47,400 nt of DNA from Parachlamydiales bacterium (GTDB lineage: Bacteria; Chlamydiota; Chlamydiia; Chlamydiales; SM23-39), in NCBI GenBank assembly GCA_016931275.1, contig JAFGFA010000025.1, positions 1 through 47,400 of the forward strand, read 5' to 3'. Below the pieces are notes generated by a model. The model saw nothing but the letters and a program-made list of their open reading frames with translations. It searched no databases and was not told the origin of the DNA. Numbering within the stretch: position 1 is the first letter of the stretch; each line of letters opens with the position of its first letter. This document shows, one piece after another, positions 25,987 through 34,035 of the stretch. The translations under genes were made by a program, and so were the position numbers.

Positions 25987-27000
25987 ATGGAGCAAAGGGG
26001 AGATATGCAAAAAGGAGCGCTCTTATACGGCAACCATCTCCACCATCTCGACCATCTAGCACCATTATGTCATTTTTTAAAAATCCCCCTGATTATCCAT
26101 GATGAAAAAATTTATCGTTTGGCACAGCAACAATATGTAGAAGTGAAGTTCCTCTATGTCCCTTCTACGGAAGTGATCTCTTTTGTCATGAAAGAATTTG
26201 AGAGCATCATTTCTTGTTTTCCCCGCATCGTCTTCGAAAAAGAATTCTTGCCCTATTGTCCTCTCAAAACACTTAGAACTATCTGGTGCCCCCATGGATT
26301 CTCGGACAAGGGGATTGATACCTATCTAAAAAAAGCCCTTGCTGCGGAACGAACGATTTTGACATATGGCAACAAAGGGAAAAAACTGCTTCGCGACGTA
26401 GCAGAAAAAGTCCTCATCGTCGGTAATTACCGACTAGGATATTTTCAAAAATTTTCTTGTTTCTATGAAAAGATCGTTCAAAAAATGCTTCCTCTTAACA
26501 GCCGGAAAAAAATTGTTTTTTTTGCCCCCACCTGGGATTATCAAAATTCTCTTTTTTCTTTTGGCCCCTCTCTATTGCATTCCATTCCCCATGAATATCA
26601 TATTGTCATCAAGCCTCATCCGAACACTTTTCTGCATCAGGACGGATGGAAAATTTGGTCTCTAGAGGGACAAAAAAATATTACTCTCCTTGAAGATTTC
26701 GCCCCTATTTACCCATTGCTCCAATATAGCGACATTTACTGCGGAGACGGTTCTTCTATCGGCTATGATTTTTTGCATTTCAACCGTCCGATGTTTTTTT
26801 TTTCAGATAAAATAAGTGTTCATCCTTCGCCGCTCATGACTTGCGGGACGTTGATCACTCCCGCACACCAAAACCGGTTATTTTTTCTTATGAGAAAAAA
26901 TATGCAAACAGATCGACAAAAATTTTCGAAAATACGACGTTCCCTATATAATGAGGTTTTTGCCCCTCCAAAAGAGCTAAAAAAATATGTTTGTTTTTAA
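25987..27000 (+). CDS. CDP-glycerol glycerophosphotransferase-like protein (first of tandem pair)
   Basis: The product has up to 337 residues (an ATG at 26005 would shorten it by six). The C-terminal GT-B half carries the TagB/TagF-family pattern: CPHGFSDKGID, GNYR, VFFAPTWD, IVIKPHPN and GDGSSIGYDFLHFNRPMFF. In Gram-positives such enzymes build teichoic acid; a chlamydial substrate is unknown, and glycerophosphate or another phospho-polyol on a surface glycan is conceivable. It lacks a membrane anchor. Its stop overlaps the start of the paralogous next gene by 14 bases, so the two are cotranslated. Confidence 0.74.
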   Translation: MEQRGDMQKGALLYGNHLHHLDHLAPLCHFLKIPLIIHDEKIYRLAQQQYVEVKFLYVPSTEVISFVMKEFESIISCFPRIVFEKEFLPYCPLKTLRTIWCPHGFSDKGIDTYLKKALAAERTILTYGNKGKKLLRDVAEKVLIVGNYRLGYFQKFSCFYEKIVQKMLPLNSRKKIVFFAPTWDYQNSLFSFGPSLLHSIPHEYHIVIKPHPNTFLHQDGWKIWSLEGQKNITLLEDFAPIYPLLQYSDIYCGDGSSIGYDFLHFNRPMFFFSDKISVHPSPLMTCGTLITPAHQNRLFFLMRKNMQTDRQKFSKIRRSLYNEVFAPPKELKKYVCF

Positions 27001-28096
27001 TACTCGTAGCGCGGCTTTACAAACCGGAAAGTGCAACAACTTATTCGACCATCTTGTCCCGCTTGCTTATCTCATGAATAGTCCTCTTATCGTCAATGAC
27101 CGAAGCAACGCTTCCTTTGTCCAAAAATTTTATCCCCAAGTTCCTTCTTATTATATTCCAGATCTCTCCTTAAATTTCTTGCTAGACCATTTCGAAGTCA
27201 TTTATGAATGCCAGGCCCGTTCCCATCCTCTCCATAGAATGGCCCGTGATTTTTACCAAAAAACTCTCCGCACAGTCTTCGCTCCTCATGGAAATTCCGA
27301 TAAAGGGTTTTCCGCTCCCAAGAATTTTTTTTATCATTTCACCAAAAATGACATTACTCTGATCTACGGAAACCATATGATCGATGCCTTAAAACATCTG
27401 GGATATTGGGATCATATTAAGAACCCTGTTGTCATAGGCAATTACCGCTATCTTTTCTACCAGGAACTACAAAGTTTTTATGATGCTCTTGCTGAAAAAG
27501 AAATTTTTTCTCGGTTACCTAAAAAAAATAAAACAATTCTCTATGCTCCGACATGGAAAGATGTCGAAAACTCCACCTCATTTTTCCGGGAAGGAAAAAA
27601 AATCATCGACGATTTACCCGACCAGTATAATCTCATCATCAAAGTGCATCCCAATTTAGAAAATAGAGATCCTCATCTTTTCTATCCCCTCGCAGGATAT
27701 ATTGAGAAAAAAAAGAAAAAAAATCTGCTGCTTATAGAAACTTTTCCTGTAGTTTTTCCCATTTTGTCAAAAGTCGATATCTATCTCGGCGATTTTTCTT
27801 CCGTGGGTTATGATATGCTTTTATTTAAAAAACCTATGTTTTTCTTAGACATTCACCACCGCCCCAAAACCCATAAAAGCCTTTTTCTCCATAAATGCGG
27901 TATAACCATTCCTCTTTCCTTAAAGGGCAATATTTTTTCTTTTATGGAAAAAAACCTAGATTGCTGGCCTAAAGATTTTGAAGAAATACAAGAAACTACG
28001 TACCGATATGCTTTTTCCGAAATATCTTCATTCAAAGAAGCACAAAAAAATATCCTTACAACTCTTTCGTCTGATACTCCAATGGGGGAAGGATAA
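26987..28096 (+). CDS. CDP-glycerol glycerophosphotransferase-like protein (second of tandem pair)
   Basis: The 369-residue paralog of the preceding gene shares the order of motifs: NLFDHLVPLAYLMNSPLIVN (compare HLDHLAPLCHFLKIPLIIHD), APHGNSDKGF, GNYR, ILYAPTWK, IIKVHPN and GDFSSVGYDMLLFKKPMFF. The two differ outside the motifs, so the duplication is old. It overlaps the previous gene by 14 bases and runs 41 bases into the 3' end of convergent mreC. Substrate unknown; an enzyme of surface-polymer assembly is the best guess. Confidence 0.74.
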   Translation: MFVFNTRSAALQTGKCNNLFDHLVPLAYLMNSPLIVNDRSNASFVQKFYPQVPSYYIPDLSLNFLLDHFEVIYECQARSHPLHRMARDFYQKTLRTVFAPHGNSDKGFSAPKNFFYHFTKNDITLIYGNHMIDALKHLGYWDHIKNPVVIGNYRYLFYQELQSFYDALAEKEIFSRLPKKNKTILYAPTWKDVENSTSFFREGKKIIDDLPDQYNLIIKVHPNLENRDPHLFYPLAGYIEKKKKKNLLLIETFPVVFPILSKVDIYLGDFSSVGYDMLLFKKPMFFLDIHHRPKTHKSLFLHKCGITIPLSLKGNIFSFMEKNLDCWPKDFEEIQETTYRYAFSEISSFKEAQKNILTTLSSDTPMGEG

Positions 28097-29198
28097 AGAC
28101 GACATCGAGAGAATCAAAAGAAGCTACCGTAGGCTTTGCTTCTAAAGAATACGCATACTCTCCCTCTTGTAACGGATCGACTTTTGTCACAATGCCCACA
28201 TGTAACCCCGGAGGAAACACGGCGTCGTAGCCTGTAGTAACTAAAAGATCTCCTGGAATAAGCAAGGGCATGGTCGAAAGGGAGTTTTGTGTAAAGGGAT
28301 GTCCGGTACTAAGATGCCGAGCGCCTCCCTCTTCATCCGCATAATCATAATTAAAGCCCCTTCCTTTCAAAAGATAGCTCTTCTTGCGAAATGCCGTAGA
28401 GACAGCTCCGCACAACTCTCCTTTGGCTAAATAATAACTTCGAATATCGGAAGAGAGCTTTTCTTTTATTCCAGCAATATCGTGTGACAGACGTTGCTTC
28501 TCCTCTTCTAAAAAATCCTCTCGGGGATAAATCAAATCCAAAACCTTATCAAGGTGATCTTTTAAAATACGGTCTTGCATCTCACCACGGACGACACGGA
28601 CGGAAGGAGTAAGGCCTGAATCCGTAATTAAGCGTATCCGAGATGATTTTTTTCCCACATACTCTACTACGCCAACCAAAGACCGCCCCAATACGACAGG
28701 ACTATTCTTTTCCACAATGAATCGGCCCATATATTCATTACTTTCTTCTCCTACATTAACCCAAATACTGCTGCCCCAAGAACTCGGATCCCGAAAAATG
28801 ACCTTCGCACAAATAGCTTGCATTTGCAGTTGAAGAATACGAGAAATTTCTTCTTTTCTTCGTAAAAAAAATTCTTGCCAGTAAAGTTGATCAAAATCTT
28901 GACTGCCGATTTGAGAAAACTTTTTTACCTCTTCATCGAGCCTCTCTTCAAATAAAAGCCACTCTTTTACTGCCCCCATTTGCGCTTTGAGCATTTCATT
29001 TTCCAAGGAAAGCTGATCTATTTTTTTTTGATTTTCCGTATAAGAACCACTAAAAGAAGTCGATTCCCTGTCTCTAAAAGAAGATAGCCCTTCAAGAGAT
29101 GTTTCACGAATTTTTTCTACATTTTTTTTGGATAGGCTCAATAAGAAAAAAAGAAAAAGTCCTAAAAAAAAAGCTGCTGTAATCGTTTTTCTTTTCAC
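28056..29198 (-). CDS. mreC: Rod-shape-determining protein MreC
   Basis: The product has 380 residues. A short cytoplasmic tail and one membrane helix (about 7-22, ITAAFFLGLFLFFLLSL) lead to a coiled coil (about 55-140). Then comes the beta-rich MreC domain, recognisable from WVNVGEESNEYMG, GRSLVGVVEYVGKKSSRI and RLITDSGLTPSVRVVRG. MreC links MreB to peptidoglycan synthases; in chlamydiae that machinery serves septal division. The start is GTG (29198). A tRNA promoter overlaps this start codon on the other strand. The last 41 bases overlap a convergent gene. Confidence 0.88.
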   Translation of the reverse strand: MKRKTITAAFFLGLFLFFLLSLSKKNVEKIRETSLEGLSSFRDRESTSFSGSYTENQKKIDQLSLENEMLKAQMGAVKEWLLFEERLDEEVKKFSQIGSQDFDQLYWQEFFLRRKEEISRILQLQMQAICAKVIFRDPSSWGSSIWVNVGEESNEYMGRFIVEKNSPVVLGRSLVGVVEYVGKKSSRIRLITDSGLTPSVRVVRGEMQDRILKDHLDKVLDLIYPREDFLEEEKQRLSHDIAGIKEKLSSDIRSYYLAKGELCGAVSTAFRKKSYLLKGRGFNYDYADEEGGARHLSTGHPFTQNSLSTMPLLIPGDLLVTTGYDAVFPPGLHVGIVTKVDPLQEGEYAYSLEAKPTVASFDSLDVVFILPPLEYQTKEL

Positions 29199-29220
29199 AA
29201 AAATCCCAACCTTTTACAAT
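29192..29220 (+). promoter_or_regulatory. Candidate promoter of tRNA-Ala
   Basis: TTTTCA (29192-29197) and TACAAT (29215-29220) are 17 bases apart, 4/6 and 5/6 matches to the sigma-70/sigma-66 consensus. Transcription would begin near 29227, a few bases ahead of the mature tRNA 5' end at 29234. Confidence 0.5.
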
Positions 29221-29233
29221 TTTCTTTTATTTC

Positions 29234-29306
29234 GGGGCGTTAGCTCAGTTGGTAGAGTGCAACAATGGCATTGTTGAGGTCATCGGTTCGATCCCGATAC
29301 GCTCCA
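29234..29306 (+). tRNA. tRNA-Ala (GGC)
   Basis: The 73-base cloverleaf folds completely. The acceptor is GGGGCGT/ACGCTCC with the alanine identity wobble G3:U70. D stem GCTC/GAGT, anticodon stem CAACA/TGTTG with loop ATGGCAT (anticodon GGC, 29268-29270), a five-base variable loop and T arm ATCGG-TTCGATC-CCGAT are all present. The discriminator is A73. CCA is not encoded. The A32-U38 pair in the anticodon loop is the known feature of GGC alanine tRNAs. It decodes GCC/GCU. Confidence 0.95.
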
Positions 29307-29524
29307 TATTATCTGTTATATCTTTTTTTCATGAAGAATTTTCTTTATCTCGTTTTTTTGCTGAGGGGGGAGCCTCTTCTCTTCCTAAATTTCTCTTGAT
29401 GAAATGATTTTTTCCGTTTTTTAGAGAAGCTCTGTTCCTCTCTTATTTGTATCTAACAATAAAAAAACTTTTATATTTTTATCGATTTTTCGTATCTTGC
29501 AAAAAAGATCACTTTTCGTTCACG

Positions 29525-30940
29525 ATGAAAAAAAAATGTTTTTTACCAGTACAGTGGCATATCACTACAAATTGCTCCAATCGATGCAAGCACTGTTATA
29601 TGCACGATGAAAAAACTTATTCCCATGAAAGAGACTTTCCTCTTTCTCTCGATGGTCTGTATAAAATTTTAGACAGTTTTGCTGCTTTTGAACGTAAATA
29701 TCCCGCTGAGATTTATCATTTTTTTCTTTCAGGAGGAGATCCTCTATTACGAGAGGACTGGGAAAAACTGATTCAGGAAATTGTTCGCAGAAAAAAAACT
29801 TTTTCTATGATGGGAAACCCGGAAACCCTCACGGAAAAAACAGTGAAGAAACTTGCCTTTTATAAAATTCGAAGATTTCAGATGAGCTTAGACGGCTTAG
29901 AAAACACTCATGACTATTTTCGTTCTCCGGGAAGTTTTGCAAGGACTCTAGAAAAACTGGATCTATTATACCGATATAACATCTCCAGCAATATCATGTT
30001 CACGTTATTTCCTACCAACGCTCAAGAGCTGATCCCTCTTATCCAATTTCTTGCAACCCAAACAAAGGCCTCTTCTTTTAGTTTTGATATCGGCTGTTTT
30101 GTCGGAAGGGGCGCTTCTTTGAATCAAAACTTTACTCCCCAAAAACTTCACAAAATATTCAACGAATTTTTACAAGAAAAAGAACGGTTAAAAAAACAAG
30201 GCTTTCCCTTACAAATTTTTGAAAAAGCGAATCTTTTAAAACTATCTCGTTTTGAAAATGATATGCTTTATCCCTTGATCCCTTTACATGGAGGAGTCCT
30301 CTCCGGATGTTCTATTGGGTATCTTCCTCCAGCAATATTAAGTGATGGGACACTATTACCTTGTCGAAAATTGCCTATAATTATTGGGAAAATGCCCGAG
30401 CAATCCTTTGAAGAAATTTATCTCGGAAATACTTTTCTAAAAAAATTCCGCAGACCCGAAAGTTTTGAAGGATGCGGCTTATGTGATTTTTATGGAATCT
30501 GTCGAGGATGTCCCGCCAATGTCTACAGCATGACCGGTTCTCCCTTTGCCAAAAATCCTCTATGCTTTCGCAAGGAAATCGCAAAAACATCCGAAGAGAC
30601 TCAAAAAATTCAAAAAGGACCTTCGCTAAAGACTTCTTATCGGGAAGAATGGGATTATCTTTGTAAAAGACTCAATCTCTTTATGCAACATGAATTTTTA
30701 GATCATGCATCCTTTCAACGATTGTATCTTTTAGTCTGTGAGGATCCTCTTGAAAGAAATTATTTTCTCAAAAATCCTTTCCTATATGTGAAAAATAAAA
30801 ATCTCACCCTTCATCCCGATCAATTAGCTTATTTAATGCGTCGCCTTACAGAAGAAACGGAATATTTAAAAGACGATCCTGTTCTTGAACAAATCCGATA
30901 CAGACTATCCGAAGATAAAATGCTCTCATTTTTTGATTGA
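29525..30940 (+). CDS. Radical SAM/SPASM enzyme, probable peptide maturase
   Basis: The product has 471 residues from MKKKCFLPV. An upstream TTG at 29447 would add 26 residues without similarity. The radical SAM 4Fe-4S motif is C17-x3-C21-x2-C24 (CSNRCKHC). FLSGGDPLLR is the SAM-binding GGE-like loop. The SPASM domain (about 295-385) contains SGCSIGYLP, LPCRKLP, then CGLCDFYGICRGCPA and a last Cys in NPLCF, enough for two auxiliary clusters. A C-terminal extension of about 95 residues carries EDPLERNYFLKNP and LTLHPDQLAYL, which looks like the leader part of some RiPP precursors. SPASM enzymes typically install crosslinks in peptides. A matching precursor-like gene faces it at 31074-31274. 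No GC or codon break is evident. Confidence 0.85.
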   Translation: MKKKCFLPVQWHITTNCSNRCKHCYMHDEKTYSHERDFPLSLDGLYKILDSFAAFERKYPAEIYHFFLSGGDPLLREDWEKLIQEIVRRKKTFSMMGNPETLTEKTVKKLAFYKIRRFQMSLDGLENTHDYFRSPGSFARTLEKLDLLYRYNISSNIMFTLFPTNAQELIPLIQFLATQTKASSFSFDIGCFVGRGASLNQNFTPQKLHKIFNEFLQEKERLKKQGFPLQIFEKANLLKLSRFENDMLYPLIPLHGGVLSGCSIGYLPPAILSDGTLLPCRKLPIIIGKMPEQSFEEIYLGNTFLKKFRRPESFEGCGLCDFYGICRGCPANVYSMTGSPFAKNPLCFRKEIAKTSEETQKIQKGPSLKTSYREEWDYLCKRLNLFMQHEFLDHASFQRLYLLVCEDPLERNYFLKNPFLYVKNKNLTLHPDQLAYLMRRLTEETEYLKDDPVLEQIRYRLSEDKMLSFFD

Positions 30941-31032
30941 ACAATTTCTTGCTTTATCAAGCTTCTTCTCAAAATCTTCTTTTGTTTAAGCAAGAACTTT
31001 TATGAAAATAAACAACAATGGCACAAAGATCA

Positions 31033-31052
31033 GGCATTTCAAAAGAAATGCC
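31033..31052. terminator. Hairpin between the radical SAM gene and the convergent peptide gene
   Basis: A perfect 8-bp stem (GGCATTTC / GAAATGCC) with loop AAAA lies between the two convergent genes. Neither side has a strong T-run, so it may be a weak bidirectional terminator or an mRNA 3'-end stabiliser. Confidence 0.4.
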
Positions 31053-31073
31053 CGAAAACGATGTTTCCTCTGC

Positions 31074-31274
31074 TTATCGTCCAATTTCTGCAGGAGTACA
31101 GCCACTGGAAAGAAGCCCTCCGGCAATTTTATTCAGTTCCGCTTCTGTTAATTTTTTTTCTGACTGATTTAAGATAGAAATAGTCTTCAAAGCTCCCTGA
31201 ATTACTCTCTTTTTGTTTTCAGGGTTTTCAGACCCCCAACGTATCAATTCTTTAAAATTATTTTTTGGATCCAT
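31074..31274 (-). CDS. Small peptide with double-glycine leader, candidate RiPP precursor
   Basis: The product has 66 residues from the ATG at 31274, chosen because GGAGG lies exactly six bases upstream; a start at 31298 would ignore it. The N-terminal 53 residues are hydrophilic and helical and end KLTEAELNKIAGG, the pattern (L-x-x-x-E-L-x-x-I-x-G-G) of double-glycine leaders of bacteriocins and Nif11/NHLP-type RiPP precursors. The remaining 13 residues, LLSSGCTPAEIGR, form the putative core, with one Cys (C59) and two Ser, a Thr and a Pro. The facing radical SAM/SPASM gene is the probable modifying enzyme. No peptidase-transporter or immunity gene is in the window. The gene is real on the strength of its ribosome-binding site and leader; function is inferred. 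Confidence 0.65.
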   Translation of the reverse strand: MDPKNNFKELIRWGSENPENKKRVIQGALKTISILNQSEKKLTEAELNKIAGGLLSSGCTPAEIGR

Positions 31275-31350
31275 AATTATCCTCCCATTTTTTTTCAACG
31301 TAATAAACTATTATTATTTATTCAAGAACATTTTGAAAATTCGTTGGATC

Positions 31351-31379
31351 AAAAAAATAAATGTAAAGCAGCTTTACAT
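31351..31379 (-). terminator. Rho-independent terminator of rpoD
   Basis: On the minus strand, directly after the stop codon, ATGTAAAGC-T-GCTTTACAT forms a perfect 9-bp inverted repeat, followed by TTATTTTTTT. It separates rpoD from the small peptide gene downstream on the same strand. Confidence 0.75.
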
Positions 31380-33037
31380 TATTCTGACTGAACTAAATCT
31401 AAAAAGGCTTCTAATTGTTTTGCTCGCGTAGGATGCCTCATTTTTCGCAGAGCTTTTGCTTCAATTTGTCGAACCCTCTCTCTAGTAACTCTGAAACGAA
31501 TCCCCACCTCTTCTAAAGTTTTGGGTTTTCCGTCGAGAAGACCGAAACGCTCAATTAACACCGTTCTTTCCCTGTCTGTAAGAGAAGATAAAACATCGGC
31601 CAATTTATCTTTTAAAATAGAATAGCCTGTAGCTTCATCAGGAGATTCTATGGTAGTGTCTTCCAAAAAATCTCCAAACTGGCTCTCTCCTGAATCACCG
31701 ACTTCTGCCTGTAAAGAGATGGGATGCTGGGCGATCTTGTAAATTTCACGAACCCTATCTGGCGTCATTCCTAATTCGACAGCCAACTCTTCCGGAGAAG
31801 GTTCTTTCCCCGTTTCCATCATTAATTTTTTAGCACCCCTCAATACTTTATTGATAGTTTCTATCATATGCACAGGAATGCGAATAGTTCTGGCTTGATC
31901 TGCAATAGCCCGTGTCACTGCTTGACGTATCCACCAAGTCGCATAGGTAGAAAACTTATATCCTCTTCGATATTCGAACTTCTCAACGGCCTTCATCAGT
32001 CCCATGTTTCCTTCCTGAATCAAATCCAAAAAGGAAAGACCTCGATTTGTATATTTTTTAGCAATAGAAATCACTAAGCGTAAATTAGATTCGACCATTT
32101 CCCGTTTTGCTTCTAAACTTTTATCCATCCATCGTTGCAACATACGGACATCTCGTTTGAACTCTTCAACGGTACGTCCTGCCGCCAATTCCCTCTTTTC
32201 GAGTTTTCTTCTCGCCGCATATAATTTAGCTGCGGCAAATTTATTTTTTTCCGCGCGAGGAATAAGCTCTTCTATTTCTTGTTCCAAGAATAAAAACCGA
32301 TGATAGGCAGAAAGAATAACCTCCCCAAAGTCCTCAATGATGTTATGACGAAAATGAAATCGACGCAAATAAGCCTGTGATCGAATTCGACATTTTTCCA
32401 CTTCATCTAAAATCCGCGACCGCTCTTCTTTCTTTAATTGTCCAAAATGCACGTGTAAAAGAGATTTTTCTAACAGATTATCTTCATTGCGAAGCAATTC
32501 ACAAAGACGAGGCAAAAGCTTAAGATACTTTGTTTTATCAGAGACCTCTTTTTCCGCAACAATTTTATCAAATCGTTCTTTTCCTTCTAAGAGATAGTTC
32601 GCAATAGAAATACCTTCCCTGGTAGAATAGCGAAAACGCATAATGATTTTTTCAATTTGTAATTGGGCTTTTTCAATCCTTTTGGAAATCTCCACCTCTT
32701 CCTCACGAGAAAGAAGGGGAACAGAGCCCATCTCTTTTAAATACATCCTCACAGGATCGTCGGAAGAACCATCCATTCTCTTGGGAATGGCTTCCATCTC
32801 TTTAGCTTCTTTCTTTTTTTCTTTCTGTCGATCCACTTCTGATTGATTAAGAACTTGAATATCCAGTCCGCTCAAAAAAATCAGTACCTGATCAATTAAC
32901 TCGGGAGTGTCAAAAGAAAGAGGTAAGATCTCGTTGATCTCCTCATAAGTGACATACCCCTGCTCTTTGGATAAATTAACAAGTTCTTCGATTTTCTTTT
33001 GATGCTCAAAATTGGAAAATGCTGAATTTGATTCCAT
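31379..33037 (-). CDS. rpoD: Primary RNA polymerase sigma factor (sigma-66 type RpoD)
   Basis: The product has 552 residues from the ATG at 33037 (AAGGA four to five bases upstream; an upstream TTG at 33061 is rejected), close to the roughly 570 of chlamydial sigma-66. Region 1.2 starts [20 protein letters not shown]. Region 2 includes [19 protein letters not shown] and [17 protein letters not shown]. Region 3 and region 4.2 follow, the latter [20 protein letters not shown], the helix-turn-helix for the -35 element. It directs housekeeping transcription. Two overlapping TATAAT matches lie in the 60 bases upstream of the start. A clear terminator follows the stop. Confidence 0.97.
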   Translation of the reverse strand: MESNSAFSNFEHQKKIEELVNLSKEQGYVTYEEINEILPLSFDTPELIDQVLIFLSGLDIQVLNQSEVDRQKEKKKEAKEMEAIPKRMDGSSDDPVRMYLKEMGSVPLLSREEEVEISKRIEKAQLQIEKIIMRFRYSTREGISIANYLLEGKERFDKIVAEKEVSDKTKYLKLLPRLCELLRNEDNLLEKSLLHVHFGQLKKEERSRILDEVEKCRIRSQAYLRRFHFRHNIIEDFGEVILSAYHRFLFLEQEIEELIPRAEKNKFAAAKLYAARRKLEKRELAAGRTVEEFKRDVRMLQRWMDKSLEAKREMVESNLRLVISIAKKYTNRGLSFLDLIQEGNMGLMKAVEKFEYRRGYKFSTYATWWIRQAVTRAIADQARTIRIPVHMIETINKVLRGAKKLMMETGKEPSPEELAVELGMTPDRVREIYKIAQHPISLQAEVGDSGESQFGDFLEDTTIESPDEATGYSILKDKLADVLSSLTDRERTVLIERFGLLDGKPKTLEEVGIRFRVTRERVRQIEAKALRKMRHPTRAKQLEAFLDLVQSE

Positions 33038-33196
33038 AGGATCCTTAATAGCTTTGCACAAAGAATTATATTATAATATTAACATATTAAAAGCATTGAG
33101 ATAAATTGCAACGGTAAAATCCTATTTTTCCTCTATAGCAGAAAAACGGTTAATTTTTTTAATCCTTGTTAGGATTACGGATCTTACAAGTAAAAT

Positions 33197-33215
33197 ACGA
33201 TCGGACAAGGATCGT
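33197..33215 (-). terminator. Possible terminator after the DUF3592-like gene
   Basis: ACGATC and GATCGT form a 6-bp stem around a 7-base loop just downstream of the 33236 stop; ATTTTA follows on the minus strand. Weak stem and a short T-run keep this uncertain. A second hairpin (AATCCT-TGTT-AGGATT, 33161-33176) lies a little further on. Confidence 0.3.
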
Positions 33216-33235
33216 TCGATTCTAGATTTGTTTTT

Positions 33236-33664
33236 TCAAAAAATTTTCTTTTTTCCAAGAAACATGCCCGTAAAATAAAAGAACACCAGCAAAGAAATCA
33301 CTGCTCTAAAAAATAGATTATAAGGAAAGGCTTTATACAGAGAAGATTTTTGATAATCTCCGGAACAGACCCAAATTTCTACCCAGGAAGGGATGCGTTC
33401 CATAAAATCTTTTGCGCTTTCTTCGTTCATGAAAGATTTTTTTTGAAAAAATGAGCTATTTGTATAGTTCTTACCGTCTTTACCAAAAGAATAAACGACA
33501 AAGGGGAAATATTGTTTTTTATAGACAAGCCTTTTCTCTAAGACTGTTCCCATCATTTTCGTGTCTAATTGTCTATAAAAAGACCATTCGCGAATAAATA
33601 TGGTTCCATAATAACTAAAACATGCTAAAGAAAGCATTACAAAGGAGACAAAAAAAATTTTCAT
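33236..33664 (-). CDS. DUF3592-like small membrane protein
   Basis: The product has 142 residues. Membrane helices lie at the two ends (about 3-22, FVSFVMLSLACFSYYGTIFI, and 117-137, FFRAVISLLVFFYFTGMFLG). Between them is a soluble beta-rich domain with the DUF3592 pattern: GTVLEKRLVYKK, FPFVVYSFGKDGKNY and IWVCSGDYQKSSLY. Members of that family have no known function. It is divergent from rpsT, whose promoter lies at 33675-33703, right beside its start. Confidence 0.66.
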   Translation of the reverse strand: MKIFFVSFVMLSLACFSYYGTIFIREWSFYRQLDTKMMGTVLEKRLVYKKQYFPFVVYSFGKDGKNYTNSSFFQKKSFMNEESAKDFMERIPSWVEIWVCSGDYQKSSLYKAFPYNLFFRAVISLLVFFYFTGMFLGKKKIF

Positions 33665-33674
33665 TTTCTTTATT

Positions 33675-33703
33675 TTGACGAATTTTCTTTAAAATTATAT
33701 ACT
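33675..33703 (+). promoter_or_regulatory. Promoter of rpsT
   Basis: TTGACG (33675-33680) and TATACT (33698-33703) are separated by exactly 17 bases, 5/6 and 5/6 matches to the sigma-70/sigma-66 consensus. Transcription would start near 33710, about 30 bases before the chosen rpsT ATG. This is the best promoter match in the window. Confidence 0.7.
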
Positions 33704-33741
33704 TCATTCAATTTTTAACATTTAATCTTTTGAGGAAACAC

Positions 33742-34035
33742 ATGGCAGAAGAAGACAAAAAGAAGATAAAAAGGCCAACTGCTGTAAAACGCGATATTCA
33801 AAATGCTAAAAGAAATCTCCGTAATCGTTCTTGTAAAGCGCAGATTAAAACAGCAATACGTTCGGTCAATACCGCTTGCGCCGATAAACAAACTCCAGCA
33901 GAAATACAGAAAAAAATTAATTTGGCCTATAGCCTTATTGATAAAGCTGTCAAGAAACACCTTTTTAAAAAAAATAAAGCTGCAAGAGAAAAATCTCATC
34001 TCAGCGATTTCATGAAAAAAGCCTTGAACGCTTAA
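33742..34035 (+). CDS. rpsT: Small ribosomal subunit protein bS20
   Basis: The product has 97 residues from the ATG at 33742, preceded by GAGGA at five bases; the upstream TTG at 33730 is rejected. The basic, fully helical S20 pattern is clear (KRDIQNAKRNLRNRSCKAQI and LIDKAVKKHLFKKNKAAREK). It binds 16S rRNA early in 30S assembly. The last 26 bases overlap the 3' end of convergent recD, leaving no space for a separate terminator. Confidence 0.95.
   Translation: MAEEDKKKIKRPTAVKRDIQNAKRNLRNRSCKAQIKTAIRSVNTACADKQTPAEIQKKINLAYSLIDKAVKKHLFKKNKAAREKSHLSDFMKKALNA

Noticed and set aside
29307-29524. A precursor peptide gene upstream of the radical SAM gene
   Set aside because: Only one frame of about 22 codons was found, hydrophobic, without leader or ribosome-binding site. 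The stretch holds a T-run after the tRNA and nothing else I can support.
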